Part shown: piece by piece, positions 11,372 through 22,939 of the stretch
Numbering within the stretch: the first letter of the stretch is position 1
Layout of the letters: the number at the start of each line of letters is the position of its first letter
DNA from: Sanguinoderma infundibulare
Lineage: Eukaryota > Basidiomycota > Agaricomycetes > Polyporales > Polyporaceae
Direction: 5' to 3'
DNA length: 64,000 bases
Assembly (NCBI GenBank): GCA_032821775.1
Contig: JAVLRN010000004.1
Span: 682,001 to 746,000, forward strand
Translations under genes and position numbers: made by a program
The notes under the pieces: model-generated
Told to the model about the DNA's origin: nothing
The model's database searches: none
What the model saw: only the letters and a program-made list of their open reading frames with translations

Positions 11372-13234
11372 CAGTGGCATGCGGTGTCCGTGGAAAGGAG
11401 AGCTTCTGACGCGGTTCGATTCCTCCTCCACACCCTCGCCTCGAATTTTTTGCAAATCCATGCCATGATATTACTTGTTCGTTTTCCACTTGGATTCAGC
11501 AGTGATCTGGCAGCCTGAACTTCTCATCGCTGGTAGAACGCGGTCATGTAACCGCGATGGACCCGACGACTGGGGGGGCGTCTTATTACTTGGACAAAGT
11601 CGTCTCCACTCAGGTGCAATATACTCCAGGACCACTCTTGAAATCTGTTCTTGAAACATCCAAGATGTGGCAGTGGGTCCACATCAACCTCCTCCGAGTC
11701 CTTAGGGGCAGTGACTGCCAGCGCCACCCCGAATGCTAACCTGGCTGAGTTGTAGGCGATCATGCAGTAAAGTCTTGCCTTTATAGTCTGTTTACTAGGA
11801 GCCAACTGATGACATGGGCCCCCGCATAGATTTGTGACAAATGGCCGTTTCCGTGTTGGATACACAGTATTCTGTTCATGCAACATAACAAGGTTAGAAT
11901 TATCGTGGTGCATGTCCCCTTATTCCGCTCTCTTGATCACTATCCATCACCCTCTGCGCAACGCGGCTGTGTGAAGTCAAGCCTACGGCAGTAGCTCCTT
12001 CCTACCCAGCCGGGGACAAACACGCAGAACTGGATTCCAAACAGGTACATATATGCTCGCGTGTGCTCAAATGGATGAAATTCTGAAGCTGCTGTGCGTG
12101 TTTTAGATTGCATTCAATCAAATCCCAAAGAACCAGATGGAGTCGCAAGTATGCATCCACGTTCATTGGATGCTGTAGAACTGGGTCGACCGCAATTATG
12201 GCTCCAGATCGCCAAAGCGATCCAACCTAGCAGGTACTTGGGGGAGGGTCTCTCGCAGCTCACAAAGAAACGCAGAGGGTTCTCAATTAGACACTGTTTC
12301 TGAGCGACCACAGCCCGTGATGCGGCTACATGGCCAGGCACGTACATCAACTCCCAGACATACTCGCTTCTTCTCGCTCATTGCAGCAAGGCCAAGGGGA
12401 TGATACTGGTATCCGGATGCCCATGGCTATGTCCTAGGACTTTGTAGACCCAATCATGAAGGGTGAGAACAGCCAGCGAGGCGTGTGTTTCCGTCCGAGC
12501 ACCAGAAGTACTTATCCACATAGGTGTTCGTGTTCATCTATCCTATGGCGTAAGCTGAGGCAATTGTGACCTTCTTGCGGCCTTCTTGCACCCAAAGGAA
12601 TCCCCACTAAATCGTATCCATATTTAGAGTGCAATCCGCAACAAGCCACAGTGCCAAGGTGGAAGGTATGACGGACGGCCGTCGAGTGGGTATGATTTAC
12701 GCTCACACGACCCCCTCTCAGTTCTGTATGGTCATCGCACGCAGTGGAACCACCGCCCGCTGGAGGCCAGTTTCCTGTCATCCATAGTTGCTCACCTAGC
12801 CGAGTTTGCACGTGGACGAGAACCTGCTGTGTGGTCTGTGAAGCAAGGGTTGTACCCGTGCGTGGTGGATGCAGTGCGGAGGACCATGCGATGGCACGAT
12901 TCCTTGACTCAGATACCCCATCCTCAACATGCGCCCGGACTGTTAGTGTAGTGAATCGTTTACAATTGTTTACAATCTGTATTCATGTATGCACAGTTCA
13001 TATTCCTCGCAGATAGTGATAGGCCATGGTGGTGGCGGTGAGACCGCTGCGGGTGCCATCCTCGCCTCCATACATCGATGACAGAGAACTTTAATGAGAC
13101 ATCTCCCAGGTGGACCGTGTGAGTGATTCGGCGTGTGTGGCGGAGGGGAAAGATAGCATCTCCTCAGATCTGCAGCCTTCGCTCCTTGCGTTCTCCTCCT
13201 CGCTCACCTCCAGCACACTTCCTCTCTCCTTCCA
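11372..13234. other. Intergenic, nothing recognised
   Basis: About 1.9 kb with only unrelated short open frames. I see no gene, repeat or element boundary that I can support. Confidence 0.35.
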
Positions 13235-14722
13235 ATGGCTGAACTCCTTCCTGGAGATGACGACACTCGCGATCCAGTCTAACACTACATTCCCGTCGAA
13301 ATCTGCGAAAGCGTCATTGATATGCTCTACTCCGCACTCATTCCCAACCAGATGGAGAACATGACCACCCTCTGTAGTTGCTCCCTTGTCTGCAGGGATT
13401 GGCGAATTCGTGTGCAGAGGATGCTGTTTTATGACATTCATCTTTCCAACATCACCACCCTCCAAAGCCTTTCCGCAGTCTTGAACAGCGGAACACATCT
13501 TCGCAGCTACATGCATGAAATCACTCTCACCAGATGCTGGCTGCACACCACAGCAAGCACACTCTCACTATTTCCAGCACTCTTTTCCGGAAAGCTGCCC
13601 AACATCCACACACTAAATGTATCCCACATTCTGGGATATGCGAGATGGTACCCCAGCATATCAACCTTGAAGAACACAAAGCATCTGCCATGCATCCCCC
13701 TTCATTCCCACTTCCACCACTTCCTCTCCTCTTTCACAACTATCTCAGTGCTTTTTTTGCAGAATATCACATTCCATTGCTTTACTGAGTTCGCACGGAT
13801 GGTCCACTCCCTACCCAACTTGCAGGAACTCGTGTGTCGGGCTGTGCGGTGGGTCACACTTGGCCGTCCTCCAGCCTTCGTGCAGCCAGTCAATGATGGA
13901 AAGCGTACCATTCCAACATTTGCACCAAACCTTTGATATCTAGAGGTATGTAAAAATAAATTGTCTCTGCACCATTGAACTTATTGCATTTTCAGCTTGA
14001 ATACATGGAAATGCACGGGACAGAAAGGCTGATATCGGCATGTGGACCTAGTCTTACAACACTCGACATTGGAATTTTTCTGCTAAACAGCGAGTCTGTG
14101 GATGGTATGTATTTTTTAATTTCTAAGTGACAGTAAGAAAGGTGAGTCTAATTGTTGTAATAGAGAACAGTGGCCCCACAACAGCACAAGAACTGGATCT
14201 GAGCTCATGTTCGGCACTCACGACATTGGCTGTTATCCTCATGCCAGAATTTGCAACAGATCCAAGTGCCACTGTCACCCTAATGACGATGCTCACCTCG
14301 TGGACACCCCAGTCGCAGGATTCCATCCTCAGATTTGGCGCAGATTACTACTCTACAATTATGTCCAAGCAGGAATTTCTGTCCATCCTCCGCACTGTGG
14401 GTACCGTTGCTGAGGACTGGCTGCGCACCCTCCAATGGGCATCCACCACCGAGGTCTCGGATATGATCAAAAGTGTGCCATGTTGGATAAGAATTGTTGT
14501 CTATGACTGGGCAGATCAGAGGGAGTGGTGGTGGAGCAATATCAAGAGTTGCTTTCCCACATGGGCAAGGTTGGGGAAGTTTAGCATTGAGTATCGCACA
14601 CGTATGTATTTATCAATAGGTTCTCTACACTGCTCATGCTGTTACTGACACATTCAGCAGTGCCAAACTCACACTATGTGTTCAGGAAGGATAATGCTGA
14701 AGGGATTGTCGATGGCGCATGA
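13235..14722 (+). pseudogene. F-box-like protein gene with two in-frame stop codons
   Basis: The frame encodes an F-box-like start (HYIPVEICESVIDMLYSAL, then LCSCSLVCRDWRIRVQRML) followed by a leucine-rich C-terminal part, as in the large basidiomycete F-box families that select substrates for SCF ubiquitin ligases. Introns with clean borders fit: 13946-13995 (GTATGT...TTTTCAG), 14105-14163 and 14602 to about 14658. The gene ends at TGA 14720-14722. Within this one frame there are two stops. TAA at 13280 falls between codon 15 and the F-box. TGA at 13934 falls in the NL-x-YLE motif, where CGA (Arg) would fit. Either can be undone by a single C-to-T change. There is no frameshift. A shorter protein starting at the Met at 13322 would lack the start of the F-box. 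Confidence 0.7.
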
Positions 14723-15170
14723 CATCGACACCTCAAGGTACTGTGGATCATTCAATTCTCAGATGCAATTCACAATGCTGATAGGCTTCCAGGCATCTCC
14801 TATCAAGAAAAAAGCCCCTTCACATGCCATCCATTTTTCTAGGCTACCATGCCCTCTATTCCAAAGTCCACACACTATGATTGTATGCCAGATCGAAGGG
14901 GACCATCACAAACATCACAATGGCACACCAATCCTCACACCCCTTCCTCTTATGCTCCCCACCCTATCTCCCATCCACTACGACCCCACCAGTTCCAACA
15001 CAATCAACAATACATCCCTCTCTGCCAAGCGGTGATGATGTCACAGCCGAGCGACTGCACCACAAACAAAAACAAAAACAGAGCTTACTGGTGTGGGCTG
15101 ACACACAGTAGAGTGGGCAGAGGCAAAGAGGATGGATTGTCTAGGTGAGGAGACAAGTGGTGGCAGGGGC
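14723..15170. other. Intergenic, downstream of the F-box gene
   Basis: No gene recognised. The stretch is C/T- and A/C-rich (for example 14930-15030) and may be 3' untranslated or spacer DNA. Confidence 0.35.
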
Positions 15171-15524
15171 TGTTAAGCTGCCTACAGTGGAGGGGGAAGA
15201 GAACAAGAGACAGAATCTAAGGTCTCTGAGCCCACCTCACAGCCCTTATATACTATTACAGAAGGGTGCACAGACCATGTCCTATGTGGCCGTGTTTGGC
15301 ACATACATGAGGGAACAATGAGGCTACCATGAGGCTGCCATAAGGCTGCCATGAGGCCGGAGAACAATAAGGGAACCTATTTACATAACAATGACCAATG
15401 ATGGGCCAGAACCGGGCTCCTCCCAGGCCGGCCCTGAGAGATAAGATAATGATAAACACTGCCCGGGCTGTGCCGGCCTTCAGAAATGGAACGTTGCCAA
15501 ATGTGGCGCGAAAAAACCGTGACA
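15171..15524 (-). mobile_element. Probable solo LTR (minus orientation)
   Basis: Read on the minus strand, the segment begins TGTCACGGTTTTTTCGCG at 15524 and ends GGCAGCTTAACA at 15171, so it has TG...CA ends. It carries a good TATA box (TATATAAGG, near 15243-15252) about 80 bases before its end, the promoter position of an LTR. I know the TGTCACGGTTTTTT...TTAACA form from basidiomycete Gypsy-like LTRs. No primer site, polypurine tract or internal coding region adjoins it, so it looks solo. A clear 5-bp target duplication is not visible (GGGGC against GATGA), which weakens the call. Confidence 0.55.
15319..15360. repeat. 11-bp tandem repeat inside the solo LTR
   Basis: Four successive units: TGAGGCTACCA, TGAGGCTGCCA, TAAGGCTGCCA and a partial TGAGGCCGG. 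They lie just before the TATA box in LTR orientation, the usual place for enhancer-type repeats. Confidence 0.75.
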
Positions 15525-15671
15525 GATGATGCCGCCTCGACGAATGCCAACAGATGTGCACTGATTCCACTTGTAGGGTGGTTATTGCCCGCCAAGCTGC
15601 TCGGTGTTGCCTACTCCCATCTGCGCTGACTCTAATTTCCAAGTCATGTGTACCAGTTTCACTGACCATAT

Positions 15672-16145
15672 CCCTTCTCATACCTTGCCTGTCCAGTCTC
15701 TCCATCCTGGTCTCATGTTTGGTGTTTCAATCTGCTCATAATTGCTCACGACCCTCTATGATCCACTGCAGTCCATATATACACCACATAGACGAAAACC
15801 CCTACATCGCGCCTCAGTACTTCCCCTCGTCTCTACCGCTCAAAGTGACATCAGTATATATATGCTCGTGTACGATAACTAACAGTCATCCCCTGTGTAC
15901 AGTACATCCTCACGTCTCGCCCTTCTCATCCCTTGCTTATCCAGTCTCTCCATGCTCGCAATGTGTGATTCGATCCGCTCCCTATTTCCTACAACCCTCT
16001 CTAATCCAGTGCAGACAAAAATACGCATGACGCCCCTCGATACTTCCCCTTGTCCCGCTGTTCAAAGTGACGCCAGTGGATATGTGCTCGTGAGTCGTGT
16101 ACGATAGATAGCAGTTGGCATACCTCCACCGTGTACAGTATTCTT
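15672..16145 (+). repeat. Tandem duplication, two copies with a period of about 248 bp
   Basis: Copy 1 (15672 to about 15908) and copy 2 (15920 to about 16145) share a collinear series of blocks: CCCTTCTCAT.CCTTGC, CCAGTCTCTCCAT, AATCCA/GATCCA(C)TGCAG, GA(T)ACTTCCCCT, CAAAGTGAC, ATGCTCGTG, TGTGTACAGTA. Copy 1 contains ATATATATG where copy 2 has GGATATGTG. Identity is about 70 percent by eye. No coding role is evident. Confidence 0.6.
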
Positions 16146-17036
16146 GTATACCCCACCAACTGACCCCCTTCGTCAGTCCGAAGAAGCGGAAATATAAATG
16201 AGACCCGAACCGGTGCTCGCCCGCTGGACAGGATACTACCCTGAGGACTGAGGCTTGTGACCTCCTCGAACTAAGGCCTCCCGCGATGCACATACCTAGC
16301 CCACCAGTGGCGCACAAAGCTGTGGGCCTTTTTGTATGTGCACATTCCGGATAACGTCCAAACCGACGTCTCGCTCCTCGGAGTTCGTCCAAGAAGGATG
16401 AGGAATGTGATCAAAGTGCCCGACATGTGCTTTGTGCCTTCGGAAAGCGAGTCCTAGGTTCACGCTAGGTGCGAACACGCCGTGTTCAACTGTGGGCTCG
16501 CCGTGGATACCCGATGGTTGACGTCTAAGACTCCAGAATGGACACCATCGTGGGTATGTAGCAAGCGATGCTGCTTGGGTGAACCGGTACTGGAGTGCGT
16601 GCCCCAATGAGGCTGAGGGGAAGTCATGTCATAAGGTGGGATCGACGAGATGCACGACTTGGAAGCAGGCCGTACGCGTCTTGGATCCATCCCTGTTGGC
16701 GAAATACGATGAGCACTTCTTGCCTCGGAACACACAGCCCCACTTACGTACCTTGAGAACGATCCGGCCACTATCCCCGATTGCGCTCCTGATCGTGGTG
16801 GCGTCCAAAAGGCCGATCGAAACAAACAGATGTTTGAGAATGGAGTACAGTCTACAGAATCCCCCGCGTGCACGATTCAGACGGCTAGACCATGTGTGTT
16901 CCGCACCCTCTGCAGCGCGACCCCCGCAGATGTCGTCGTACGAGCACTGAAGCGAGGACAGCAAGTGCATCGCCGCGTGCAGCAGAATCAGCCGAGGATC
17001 ATACAGTTTCTGACGTTGCCGCCGGATGACCAGAAT
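16146..17036. other. Intergenic, nothing recognised
   Basis: Open frames on both strands overlap and match nothing I know. Confidence 0.35.
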
Positions 17037-17635
17037 GAGCGAAGGTGGTGTACAGGGTGTCGAGACTGACTCGACGGCTGCAGGACGCGGGAGGAGCCAG
17101 ATCTGAGCGAGTCCGTCAGGAGATCTGGCGCATGAGGTGGAAACCAGGGCCTTCAATTCAGCGCGGCAGCGTGGACACACTCGCACTCGCACAGCACGGA
17201 CCCGCATGTTCCAGACTGCTAACGAAAGGATGTTGCAATCGATGAGCGACGTCGCGCAACAGAGGCCGTAAAAAGGACACTTACTCGAGCGACGGGCGCA
17301 AGCACAGCACCGTCGACGTTGTGCGATTCAAGGAGTTTCGAACGCTATAAGCACACACGATTAGCATGCGATTATGACGCTGGAGTAAAGCAATCGAGGA
17401 GGATACATGCTTCGGGGGGCCCGAAGGACGAAAGAACACGCCCCAACCACCATGCTCCGTGACGGGAGCTCTCCAACACTAGAAGGCGGACATGCTACGC
17501 GCGCTGGACGGTGAACGGACTCCCCAGCAACTGCGCTGAGGACCCACGATCGCGATTGTTCCCGCATTCGATACGGATGCGGCAAGATGCGCAGAGCAGA
17601 CGCATCAGGCCGCATCCACAGGAATCGGTCAGGCA
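17037..17635. repeat. Diverged duplicated segment, copy 2 (partner 8215-8785)
   Basis: Collinear partner of 8215-8785, in the same orientation and about 8.8 kb away. It has an extra stretch of about 35-40 bases near 17190-17230 (around the CACTCGCACTCGCAC run). The minus-strand frame keeps DTLYTTFAHSGHPAA and an upstream exon ending CLRPSLE at a GTAAGT donor near 17284. The coding capacity is short and not recognised. Confidence 0.55.
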
Positions 17636-18900
17636 ATGATCGAGAGTGCCCACAAAGAGCTCGAGCGATGGAAAGACCCCACGGCAAAAACAATGTGGCA
17701 TAATGGAACCTATCAATAGGTTGCATCAGGGTCCATGGACTCAAGAATGGCTGACCACACCGCGGGAACAGCAACCAACGCATAAAAACAGGACAGCACG
17801 GCACGTACTCAAGTTGTCTGCCTCATCGCATGTTCCGCGACTTCACGGTGGACTCCAGAGCCCACATCGAAACGCGGGGTCGAAAGTGTATACCGTGATA
17901 TCTGTCGAGGAGCCTGAAATTCGAGTTTGTCGAGCGATGGTCGCCGGTTGACTTGAGGCGGTATTGGAAGATAAACAGCAGAGTGGGATAGTAGGTGAGT
18001 GTGCGTCATAAAGGGAGGAATTTGGCGATTAAGCCTGGGTGGGGAGACGGGAACATGACGGCAGAAAAACAAGAGCGAACTCTTCCCTTCTTCTCGGATT
18101 CAAGGTCGCCGCGGGCGCTTACGGACTGGTCGCTCTCTGTGTGGTACTCCCATGTCGACCGTATACTTCAACCCTTGGTGTGCATACTGGATACTACCAA
18201 GATGATATCTGAAACTTACCGCTGCATATCTTCGCTTTCTGGTCAAGGTAATCGCAGGCGTGCTGCTGTTGACAACTCGCCGTCGGTTATCTGTGCGACG
18301 CTCAGCCAGCAACGGGCCTGAAGACGGGTTGAGTCAAAGGCAGAGGCGCGGAGGCGAAGTAAAGGTCTCATCGTGAGTGGATCATCTGTGCGCAGCTTCG
18401 TTGTTGGCGCCATCTTTGCGGCACGACACCTTGTACGCCAATGTGGACGTTCCTTGCACCCGACATCTCGCGGTCGCAGAGGTCTCCAACGAATCGAGAT
18501 GGATGACGTGGGGTTTGGGAAGAGCGGACGGTCTTTCTATCGCGAGAATCCGGTTCTCCTCCTTTCTATTATATTCGCTCTCGTTTTCGTCTCGCGTAAA
18601 TTCCGCTCTCTTCTCCCCTTCGTGACCCCGGCGTTCAGGCAGCTGCACAGGTACAACGTAGAGAAGGCAGGCTGCTGAAGGCCGACGCTCCCTCCCGCTG
18701 CTGTTGGGGGTTGGGCGAGCGCACGTCAGTAGGTGGACCGTCGTGCCCGCGTCGCGCCCTTCACGCACGACGTGTGCGTTGCTTGGGCGAATGGCGATCG
18801 GCCCTCGCTTGCCTCGTTAGTCCCCGTCTGCTCTCGTCTCGGACAGTCAATGGATAGAAGTCGTCGTAGATGGCGATCCCGGCCGCGAGTACGGCTCCAG
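17636..18900. other. Intergenic, upstream of the reductase gene
   Basis: No gene recognised. Towards 18540-19080 the DNA becomes C/T-rich, as is common upstream of expressed basidiomycete genes. Confidence 0.35.
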
Positions 18901-18907
18901 TCCTATG

Positions 18908-18914
18908 TATATAT
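18908..18914 (+). promoter_or_regulatory. Candidate TATA box of the reductase gene
   Basis: TATATAT inside TATGTATATATGCGGG, about 190 bases before the ATG at 19104. It is followed by a C/T-rich stretch (18940-19060) typical of transcription start regions in basidiomycetes. Inferred from position only. Confidence 0.4.
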
Positions 18915-19103
18915 GCGGGCTCGGTGGTGTCCAGAACAAGTCCTCTTCGTCTCCTCTCAGTCTCTCGACTTCGATCGACGTTCCGACTGTCCCCTTCCCG
19001 CTCTTTCCTCTCCTTCCGTCGCATCCTCCGACCAGCCTCCGACATCGACGTTCGACGCTCACGGAGGCGACCACACCAACCCTGCCCACCTCATATACCC
19101 ACC

Positions 19104-20454
19104 ATGGCTCCAAAGACTCAAAAAGCACTCATCATCCCCGCCGAGAAAGAGCCGTTCAAGCTCGTCACAGATTGGCCCGTGCCCCAGCCAGGTCCTACCG
19201 ACGTCCTCGTCAAGCTCGTCTCCGCCGCCGTCAATTTTTCGGATGCGTACTTCCAGGCGTCTGGCGACTCGGTCGTTCCGGGGTACCCCTTGATCACCGG
19301 CTTTGATGGCGCGGGGATTGTGGAGGAGATCGGTACCGAGGTCACGAACGTCACCAAGGGCGATAAGGTGTACGTGGTGTTCACGTTGTGCAACTCATCC
19401 GCATCTCCCGCTCACTATATCATCGTGCAGGCTTCTGAAGGGGTCGATGGACAACGTCCGCGCGACGTTTCAAGAGTACGCGCTGTGCCCGGCCAACTAT
19501 CTCGCAAAGGTACGTGTCATACCACCTGGTGTTTGTCGAAATGAACACTAACACTTGAGCTGGATGCGCGACGTACCAGATTCCCGATAACATCTCCTTC
19601 GACCAAGCCGCGTCCGTCCCGCTCGCCCTCGCGACGGTCGTGACTGGCATCTGGGCTCACGAGGATGGCGCGAACTCAGTTCGGTTCACGCCTCCCTGAG
19701 AGGACGACGGCGCGACCAAGTACGCCGGCCAGGCCGCGCTCATCTTCGGGGGTTCGTCGTCTATTGGCCAGTACGGTACGTAAGAGTCATCGCATCTACT
19801 CGCTCCCCCAAATCCCACTTACGCGCGTGGATACGACAACTAGCAATCCAATGCGCACGCATGCAGGGCTTCTCGCCGATCATCACCACCACCTCCCTCG
19901 CGCACGACGAGCACCTCAAGTCCCTCGGCGCGGCGCACGTCCTTGACCGTCGTGCCCTCTCCATCGAACAAATCCAGGCGGCACTACCCACTGGAACGCG
20001 TATCCAATACGTCTACGACGCGGTGGGCAAGGTGCGCGACGTCCAGCGGCTCGGGTTCAGCGTGCTCGCCCCGGGCGGCGCGTTCGTGACCGTGAACCCG
20101 CGCACGCTCGAGTTCATCGCGGACTTGGTCGATGAGAGCGAGCGGAAGGGGGAGGGGAAGCGCGTCGCTCGCCCGTTCGCGGAATACCACATTCCTGGCA
20201 ATCAGAAGCTCGGATCCGAGATCTTCGCCAGGCTGAGCGGATGGCTGGAGACGGGCGCCATCGTGGTGAGTGCATCCTGATTGTTAGGCTGTGGGTGTGG
20301 TGTGTTGTGCGCTGACGCGGGTGGTGCCATGCAGCCAAACAGGGTCGAGGTCCCTCCAAACGGGCTATCGGGGATTGCGGCAGGGTGTGAGCGGATATTG
20401 AAGGGCGAGGTTAGCAGGGTGAAGCTCGTCGTGCGCCATGCCGAGACTCCTTGA
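19104..20454 (+). pseudogene. Zinc-type alcohol dehydrogenase-like (medium-chain) reductase with one in-frame TGA
   Basis: NAD(P)H-dependent medium-chain dehydrogenase/reductase of the ToxD-like/trans-enoyl reductase group. The start ATG sits in CACCATGGC at 19104. Five exons splice cleanly: 19104-19369, 19431-19509, 19580-19775, 19844-20265 and 20335-20454. Landmarks are PVPQPGPTDVLVKLVSAAVN, FDGAGIVEEIG, DNVRATFQEYALCP, FDQAASVPLALATVVTGIW, the cofactor loop ALIFGGSSSIGQYA, and KRVARPFAEYHIPGN. The length is close to the family norm (about 350 residues). The only defect is TGA at 19697-19699, in the FTPP-stop-ED motif where relatives have Trp (TGG). Everything after it remains in frame and well conserved, so the mutation is young, is a sequencing error, or is bypassed. 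Three decayed copies lie at 35.0, 48.6 and 57.9 kb. Confidence 0.82.
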
Positions 20455-20810
20455 AGACAGTTTGCAGTTACATTGATTGTAACTTCGCGTTCTGCACTGT
20501 GCGGGAAGTGTAAACCCGTCGTGTGCATGCCATCAGTCTCATACTGGTGTATTGATTGTTTCAAACTAGCAGGCAGCGTATCGGTTCGGGAGCCGGTCTC
20601 GTCGGAGCGCTGGGTGGCCGCAATGCAAGTCCGACGAACTCGTTCCTCCAGCGGCCACAGCCCTTGTCCTCCTCAGTTTACTCCCAATACCATATGTCTT
20701 CGAACTACGAATGCAACAAAGGTACCAGTGTCTCTGCTCCAGACAAGGCGTCAAGTCGGTGGAGGACAAGAAAATACATACGAGGTCATAAGAGTGCATG
20801 CCACACCTTC
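20455..20810. other. Intergenic between convergent genes
   Basis: A 356-base gap between the 3' ends of the reductase (plus) and the GMC oxidoreductase (minus). I see no gene in it. Confidence 0.5.
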
Positions 20811-22892
20811 TCACCCAACGCGCGTGGACCCGCGCGAAGCCTTGACGATATCCGCGCATTTCTCCGCCACCATTACCGCAGGCGCCATCGTGTGCGACCC
20901 GATGATCTCCGGAAACACTGACGCGTCGCACACCCTCAAGCCCCGCACGCCATGCACCCTCAGGTCCGTGTCCACGACACTTGGCCGTTCCCCGTACACC
21001 TCCGCCCCCATGCGGCACGTCGACGTGTAGTGATAGCACGACATGGCCCGCTTCCTGATGAACTTGTCGATGTCCTCGTCGCTCGTGCTCTCCGGAACGG
21101 TCAAGTCCGTGAACTGCGGGTGCCCCTGCTTCCGGACGTCCTCAGCGACGTGCAGCGCGAAGCGTATCCCGGCGCGCATGGGCACGAAGTCCGCCGGGTC
21201 CGTGAAGTATCCGAGATCGACGTCCGGTGGCGTGCGCGGGTCGCTCGACGCGAGGCGGACGGACCCGTGAGACTGCGGGCGGATGAGGGTGAGCAGGTAG
21301 CTGAAGGCGCCGCGGGCGGAGTCTGTGAGGACCGACGCGGCGTCGGCCGGGATGTGCATGAACTCGATATCGGGGCGGTTTGCCGGGTCGGCGGTGTCGT
21401 AGTTGCGCCGATCGTCCTTTGCGATCGTCATGGTGTCCGGGTCGAGTAGGCGGGTGGGGAAGAACGTGGAGACGTGCTGGAACGAGAAGGAGAGGAGCCC
21501 GGTGCCCCAGATCAGGTACTTGAAGAGCTCGACGATGCCCTTCAGGGGACTGTGTAGCAAGTGGTGGAGGGAGTCCTCGACGGCGACTTCCCAGCCGAGC
21601 GGAACGGCGACATGATCTTGCTGCAGCGCTGGTCAGATCCACATCATGATGAACGAGCCAGCGACGGAATACGTACCAGGTGGTCTCCGACCGCAGGCAT
21701 GTCATGCACAACGGCGATGCCTTTGTCGGACAAGTGTTCCTTCGGACCAATACCGCTGCAAAGGGGGTGAGCTAGCGCTGCCGCCAAAAGGGACTGCTCA
21801 CGTACCTAAGCATCAATATCTGCGGAGACACGAGAGCACCGGCACACAAGATGACTTCCCGTTCCGCCTTCGCAAAATATTTCTGTCCGCTTTCTTCGGG
21901 CTTCGACGACTCGAAGTGGACACCAGTAGCGCGGACGTCACCGTTTCCGGATTTGTCGAGCTCTAGTCGTGTAACCAGAGCGTTAGTGCATATCTTGAGG
22001 CGCGCGTTTCGCTCATTAACCAGCTGCGGAGGGAGGAAAGCGCGGTCTGTCGAGTGTCGGTACGAGCTGGTGTCTTTTGTGTGATCCAGGAAGCCGGTGC
22101 AGGCCGCAGGAGCACTGGGAGAGTTGAAATCCTGGACGTGCTCTATGCCCGCTCCCTGAAGCGCACGATCGACACTGTCGCTATTTAGGGTGTTGCCAGA
22201 TTACTATTGAATAAACGAGACTCACAACGCTGTCGTGGAGAATTCGTCCGAGACCCCTTTAGCATTCTGCCATGGGCCAGTCTTGCCCCTGTACGTCGCC
22301 GTGTGCGTTCGAGACTGTTCAAATTTGACGAAGTACGGCTCGAGGTCGTCGTAGCCCCAGCCTGTATTGCCCAGCTCCTTCCACCGATTGTAGTCCCCCG
22401 GAGTTCCTGGTACCAAGGTCAGCTCGACGATTAAGACAGCGTTCAGTGATATGGGACTAGCCTCGTGTGTAGAGCATCCCGTTGATACGCGTCGCGCCGC
22501 CGAGTGCCACACCGCGAACGATCCGCAACTCGCGGTTGTCTGCATTGGGCTGGGGAACAGAGGACCACACGACACCCTTGAAATCCTTGCTCGTCGGATT
22601 CCCGGACATCAAGGGCACGCGAGAAGTCCACGTCTCCGCAACGGGACCTCTTTCGAGGACGAGGACCGACACGTCTGGATCCTCGCTCAGTCGCGAGGCG
22701 AGTACGCATCCGGCTGTGCCGCCTGAAAATAGAGACTGTCAGAGATGTCTTCATGCGCTGAGCAGGACAACGAGAAGACCGACCGCCGACAATGATGTAG
22801 TCGTAGGTGTATGGGTCTAGATCCTCCCTTGATGCGATTGGCGTGGGTGCGCCGACATCTGCGACAGTTACTGCTGGTGTTCCGCTGGGCAT
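20811..22892 (-). CDS. GMC-family FAD oxidoreductase
   Basis: Glucose-methanol-choline oxidoreductase, the family of aryl-alcohol, alcohol and glucose oxidases and choline dehydrogenase. The start at 22892 gives MPSGTPAVTV without a signal peptide, so it is probably intracellular. The FAD-binding fold DYIIVGGGTAGCVLASRL is assembled across an intron near 22780. Later landmarks are VLVLERG, RGVALGGATRINGMLYTRG, REVILCAGALVSPQILMLS and SGIGPKEHLSDKGI. The C-terminal catalytic part has YHYTSTCRMG and DASVFPEIIGSHTMAPAVM. All exons join in frame through six or so introns. One intron after YTRG appears to use a GC donor (GCTAGT) with a normal AG acceptor. Length is roughly 600 residues, as usual. 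The copia element begins about 10 bases upstream of the ATG, so the native promoter is displaced or lost. The substrate cannot be named. Confidence 0.85.
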
Positions 22893-22901
22893 GGACAGGC
22901 C

Positions 22902-22939
22902 TACGAGAGGCTTACTTACTTAGGCTACAGGTATTAACA
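22902..22939 (+). repeat. Remnant of the 5' LTR
   Basis: GAGGCTTACTTACTTAGGCT and the following CAGGTATTAACA match the last 35 or so bases of the 3' LTR (28133-28170) almost exactly, then similarity stops at the GMC gene. A complete 5' LTR would reach to about 22694, which is occupied by GMC coding sequence. Confidence 0.85.

Noticed and set aside
11380..11450. GGTTCGATTCC near 11413 as a tRNA T-loop
   Set aside because: The flanking bases do not pair as a T-stem, and no acceptor, D or anticodon stem could be built.
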